The position numbers were made by a program, and so were the translations under genes. A model generated the notes under the pieces. The model searched no databases. It was not told the DNA's origin and saw nothing but the letters and a program-made list of their open reading frames with translations. From Oehlia diaphana (Eukaryota; Glomeromycota; Glomeromycetes; Glomerales; Glomeraceae): 23,806 nucleotides of DNA. The DNA is taken from positions 1 to 23,806 of the forward strand of contig QZLH01000696.1 in the NCBI GenBank assembly GCA_003833135.1. The letters are read 5' to 3'. Positions 21,056 through 23,806 of this stretch are shown here, in pieces (position 1 is the stretch's first letter; each line of letters starts with the position of its first letter).

Positions 21056-21466
21056 TTAAACATAAATCCCTACGGCCATAAATAGAAATAATGTTCCAAA
21101 TCCTAATAATAATGAAGCAGGAATAGCCGAGGAAATTTCTTGTATTAATGAAGTTTTTGCCTTTATTCTGTTATAATTATTATCAAGTAAAGATTGTTAT
21201 TAAAGATTAAATATATGTAAACCCGATTTTGAAATCAAATAAATAATTAAAAGGATACACAGAGAAAGTACTTGTTGTAATAAATCCTAATAACAATAAT
21301 ATAAACGCTAATATAGGAAATAAAATTTGTGGTATTGGTGCCTCGTAAGGTTTCGCTACTTGCCAATCCGCCTATATAGTAAAAGTGCAAATAAGACATT
21401 AGCTGATTTAAAATGTAAAATGATATAAGGAAAAATTAAATGGAAAATACTTACTAGACCTGACAT
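21056..21466 (-). CDS. OST5: OST5/TMEM258, oligosaccharyltransferase small subunit
   Basis: Three exons, 21455-21466, 21259-21371 and 21056-21167, join to 78 aa; human TMEM258 is 79. Exon 1 codes only MSGL. Two membrane spans lie at about 20-39 and 55-75, with a short loop between, and the protein ends LLLGFGTLFLFMAVGIYV, the family's hallmark ending (GFG..FL...GIYV). Ost5 is a subunit of the ER oligosaccharyltransferase that N-glycosylates proteins, where it contacts the Ost1 side of the complex. The second donor is GTATCC, somewhat weak, but it is the one that restores frame. The gene is divergent from eS21 across 222 bp. Confidence 0.9.
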
Positions 21467-21688
21467 TTTTAGTTTGAAATCGAAAAATATATTAAAAAAG
21501 AAAAAGAGATCAAAAATTTAAAATAGCAGGAATTGTATATATCTTAAATTTTGTGTGGCAGCTGGTGATTGGTCAAGGATTGTATATCATTTAAACACGA
21601 GAGAAAAGTTGTACAACGTAACAGAAAAAAACTATTATTCTCCAAGTTTTTTTTTTTAATATCGTTATAATAAAAAAGCTTCTCAAAA
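21467..21688. promoter_or_regulatory. bidirectional promoter region of OST5 and eS21
   Basis: 222 bp between divergent start codons. An inverted CCAAT box, TGATTGG, lies at 21566-21572, 117 bp before the eS21 start. A T-rich tract at 21646-21656 precedes the ribosomal gene. Confidence 0.5.
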
Positions 21689-22218
21689 ATGCAAAACGAT
21701 CAAGGTATCCAAGTTGATCTTTACAAGCCAAGAAAATGGTAAATTTTCGGGTTAATATTTTTCTTTTTCTTGTCAACGAAAATTATTTATTTGACGTGTC
21801 TGAAAATAATCGGCTGAAATTACAGTTCTGCCACAAATCGACTTATTACTGCAAAAGATCACGCATCAGTGCAAATTAATGTTGGAGATGTTGATGAAAA
21901 AGGTCATTTCATAAATAACAGCTTTAAACGATATGAATTATGTGGTTTCATTCGTAGTTCAGGAGAATCTGATGATTCTTTAAATCGTCTCGCTACATCG
22001 GATGGATGTAAGTAGATCAAGATTCTTCAAGTTGTATTATTTATGATTTTAATGAAAATATTAATTTAATTTTTTTTTTTTGGATTTTCCATTCATTCAA
22101 AAGATCTCAAAAAGTATGTACTCTAATTTAAATAAGAATTTCTTTTTGTATTTTAAATAACATTATTAACATTACTCTATTTTATCTCTTTAAAAGTGTA
22201 TGGTCTTCTCAACGCTAG
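21689..22218 (+). CDS. RPS21: 40S ribosomal protein eS21
   Basis: Four exons, 21689-21738, 21826-22007, 22104-22113 and 22197-22218, give 87 aa, the standard length. Landmarks are MQNDQG at the start, [49 protein letters not shown] and the C-terminal LKNVWSSQR. All match eS21, a component of the small ribosomal subunit head/platform region involved in late 40S maturation. Exon 3 is only 10 nt (ATCTCAAAAA), yet its two junctions are needed to produce the conserved YLKNVW. Skipping it would shift frame. All donors and acceptors are GT..AG. Confidence 0.97.
22104..22113 (+). other. 10-nt micro-exon of RPS21
   Basis: ATCTCAAAAA sits between CAAAAG and GTATGT. With the flanking bases it codes Y-L-K-N, joining ATSDG to VWSSQR. 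Both neighbouring introns are about 83-96 nt. Confidence 0.85.
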
Positions 22219-22656
22219 AAAAATATATTTTCTCAAGTGTTTGAGATTTGATTTCCCTTATAAAGTGATTTTGAAATTGAAATTATTTCTTTTAATCAAT
22301 AAATAATAATTTATACACAAAATAAGTAAATTCAAAATATTTTTTTTTATCGCGAATTATTCGAAATTTTATTTCGTAAATTAAGTAAAAGAAAAATATA
22401 TATCGGAAATTTAAAGTTTTTGTATAATTTTCGCAATAAATATGCTATAGTTTGCCAAAATCACCCGTTTTTCAATAGCTTTTATAGGGTATATATTAAA
22501 AATTGATTTTCCTTTTCTATAATTAGTAACTATAAAAAAAAACAATTGCATTAGTCGCGTAAAAAAGAAAAATAAAATAAATTTGAATACATAAAACAAA
22601 GTTATCCTTTATAACAACTTAGAGTATTTGAATGAATTTCATTTTTTTCCTCTCTA
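22219..22656. other. convergent spacer, no gene recognised
   Basis: 438 bp between the stops of eS21 and the MIM2-like gene. It is AT-rich and should carry both 3' UTRs. A minus-strand frame at 22411-22599 has Phe/Ile-rich composition typical of chance AT-rich reading and is not supported. Confidence 0.6.
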
Positions 22657-23160
22657 TTATGGCGATGAAATCGTAGTTTCTGTTGTTTCAATTTTTGCTT
22701 TAATAGTAATACGCGGGTAATAATACCATTTAACGAATCTTGACCATGCTATTTCGAAAAATGAATTTAATATACAAATCAAAATAGTAACTTGTTCACG
22801 AAAAAAAACATTTTCTCCGTTCTACTTACCCCAGAAAGAGAACTTTCTACCTAACCAACGTCCTAACCAAGGAAGTAAAAAAGCAACTAAAATTTGTTGC
22901 ATTTGTTGAACAAGTTCTTCCCATTCTTCATCAAAATCAGATACATCGGATAAAGTGTCCTCGGCTTCTTCTTGACCTTGCTGTTGACCATTTATTTCTC
23001 GTGTTGCATTGTTATTTCCGTTAAATTGTTGTACCGATGGTCTTGTACCAAGACGCCTAGTTAAATTATCAAGGTAGCCTTCATCAATATAACCACTTTC
23101 GTCTGTTGTTGGTGCATGTGACTGTGAATTTGTTGGTATTTGTCTCACTACTTGAGCCAT
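22657..23160 (-). CDS. small single-span membrane protein, possibly MIM2-like
   Basis: Two exons, 22830-23160 and 22657-22748, join in frame to 140 aa. Residues 1-80 are polar, with Gln/Asn stretches, then an acidic stretch (DTLSDVSDFDEEWEELVQQM). A hydrophobic segment, ILVAFLLPWLGRWLGRKFSF, continues across the splice into WAWSRFVKWYYYP, followed by a short polar tail. The acidic patch followed by one span with G-R-x-x-G-R and aromatic residues reminds me of fungal Mim2, an outer-mitochondrial-membrane insertase partner of Mim1. That link is from memory and unproven. The gene itself is well supported by the intact frame across the intron and the strong GTAAGT donor. Confidence 0.8.
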
Positions 23161-23806
23161 TTAAAAGCGAGAAGAACAAGTAAGGCGTGCAAAGAATAGT
23201 GGTATACATAATTGGTTTTGTCACACAGTGGATAATGACGATCATATACTTTTTCGAGATAAATCGAACATGCACAAGTACGTGAGTGTTGGTCTTGATT
23301 GGCCGCGCGATTGAATCTTTAAGGCACTATATCTTTTTGGGGCTTTTAGTTCAAATGTTCCTATTTGTATATCAGGCCTATTAAATAAAACGCGTGAAAA
23401 AAATGACCGTTTATAGACATTTTGAAAACGATGCCAAATGAACTTCCCACAAGTCCGAACCCTCGGAAAATACTTTTTTCAAATGGTTCGCCCGTAGCTT
23501 TTCATGTTATTATTAATCAAGTCAGAAATCAGGATTAACTCAACACGTGAAGAGATAATCTGCGTCAATAAAATTGAATTCCCAAATTAAGAGGTCGTCT
23601 AAAGCGGGGGCAAATCACGTGACATGATCGCGATTAACCGGAAGGGTCACGTGATTTTCGTTAGAATACCAAACGATAACTGGCTAAAGAAATGTGTTCC
23701 GGCGAAGTAAAATTTCTTAAAAATATCAATAAATCATTAATAAAAAAATTAAAAATTTTTAAAAGAATTAATTAAAATAAAAAAGTCCCACACTATTTAT
23801 TGATTT
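23161..23806. promoter_or_regulatory. upstream region with three CACGTG sites
   Basis: About 650 bp upstream of the MIM2-like gene, running to the window edge. TGATTGG lies at 23296-23302, 136 bp before the start. CACGTG palindromes lie at 23544-23549, 23616-23621 and 23648-23653; the last two are in the longer palindrome TCACGTGA. This stretch has more G and C than most of the window. The sites may serve this gene or a divergent one beyond the edge. Confidence 0.5.

Noticed and set aside
1..23806. CRISPR arrays, operons, bacterial promoters or ribosome binding sites, tRNA genes
   Set aside because: Introns and fungal proteins show this is nuclear eukaryotic DNA; no spaced direct repeats and no A-box/B-box pair were found.

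Overview
This is a eukaryotic nuclear window, very AT-rich and dense in short introns (about 45-200 bp, almost all GT..AG). I resolved ten protein genes by splicing exons in frame. The best fit is an arbuscular mycorrhizal fungus of the Rhizophagus type (Glomeromycotina). Three things suggest this: extreme AT content with many A/T tracts, fungal-type proteins (MKT1, TOM5, OST5, a possible MIM2), and a gag-like repeat fragment of a kind I recall as abundant in Rhizophagus. The species is inferred, not proven.

Layout, left to right. 1-652: a broken gag-like ORF interrupted by a short inverted-repeat element rich in TTGGAC/GTCCAA motifs. 1580-2728 (-): a YIPF6/Yip4-type Golgi membrane protein (6 exons, 266 aa). 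3127-6234 (+): MKT1, a nuclease-dead XPG-fold post-transcriptional regulator (12 exons, about 732 aa). 6476-7301 (-): glyoxalase I (5 exons, 164 aa). 7478-7744 (+): mitochondrial import subunit TOM5 (2 exons, 52 aa). 7745-9533: no gene found. 9534-11093 (+): a divergent TBC (RabGAP-like) protein (8 exons, 305 aa). 11892-13352 (+): an intronless rhomboid protease (486 aa). 13353-14620: A/T-tract-rich spacer. 14621-18659 (-): a Cid1/Trf4-type nucleotidyltransferase (7 exons, 1089 aa) with an Asn/Ser-rich tail of about 720 aa. 18660-21055: spacer including a roughly 1 kb block that is almost pure A/T. 21056-21466 (-): OST5/TMEM258 (3 exons, 78 aa). 21689-22218 (+): ribosomal protein eS21 (4 exons, 87 aa, one of them 10 nt). 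22657-23160 (-): a small membrane protein, possibly MIM2-like (2 exons, 140 aa). 23161-23806: upstream DNA with three CACGTG sites.

The genes are mostly housekeeping and do not form a single pathway. Themes that recur are membrane and secretory traffic (YIPF6, TBC, OST5, rhomboid), mitochondrial outer-membrane import (TOM5, possible MIM2) and RNA-level control (MKT1, Cid1-like polymerase, eS21). Three gene pairs are divergent over short shared upstream regions (398, 176 and 222 bp). I saw no CRISPR array, tRNA, rRNA or obvious novel multi-gene system. The most unusual signals are the polymerase's giant low-complexity tail, the TBC protein lacking the usual catalytic fingers, a GC-AG intron, a 10-nt exon and the inverted-repeat insertion.
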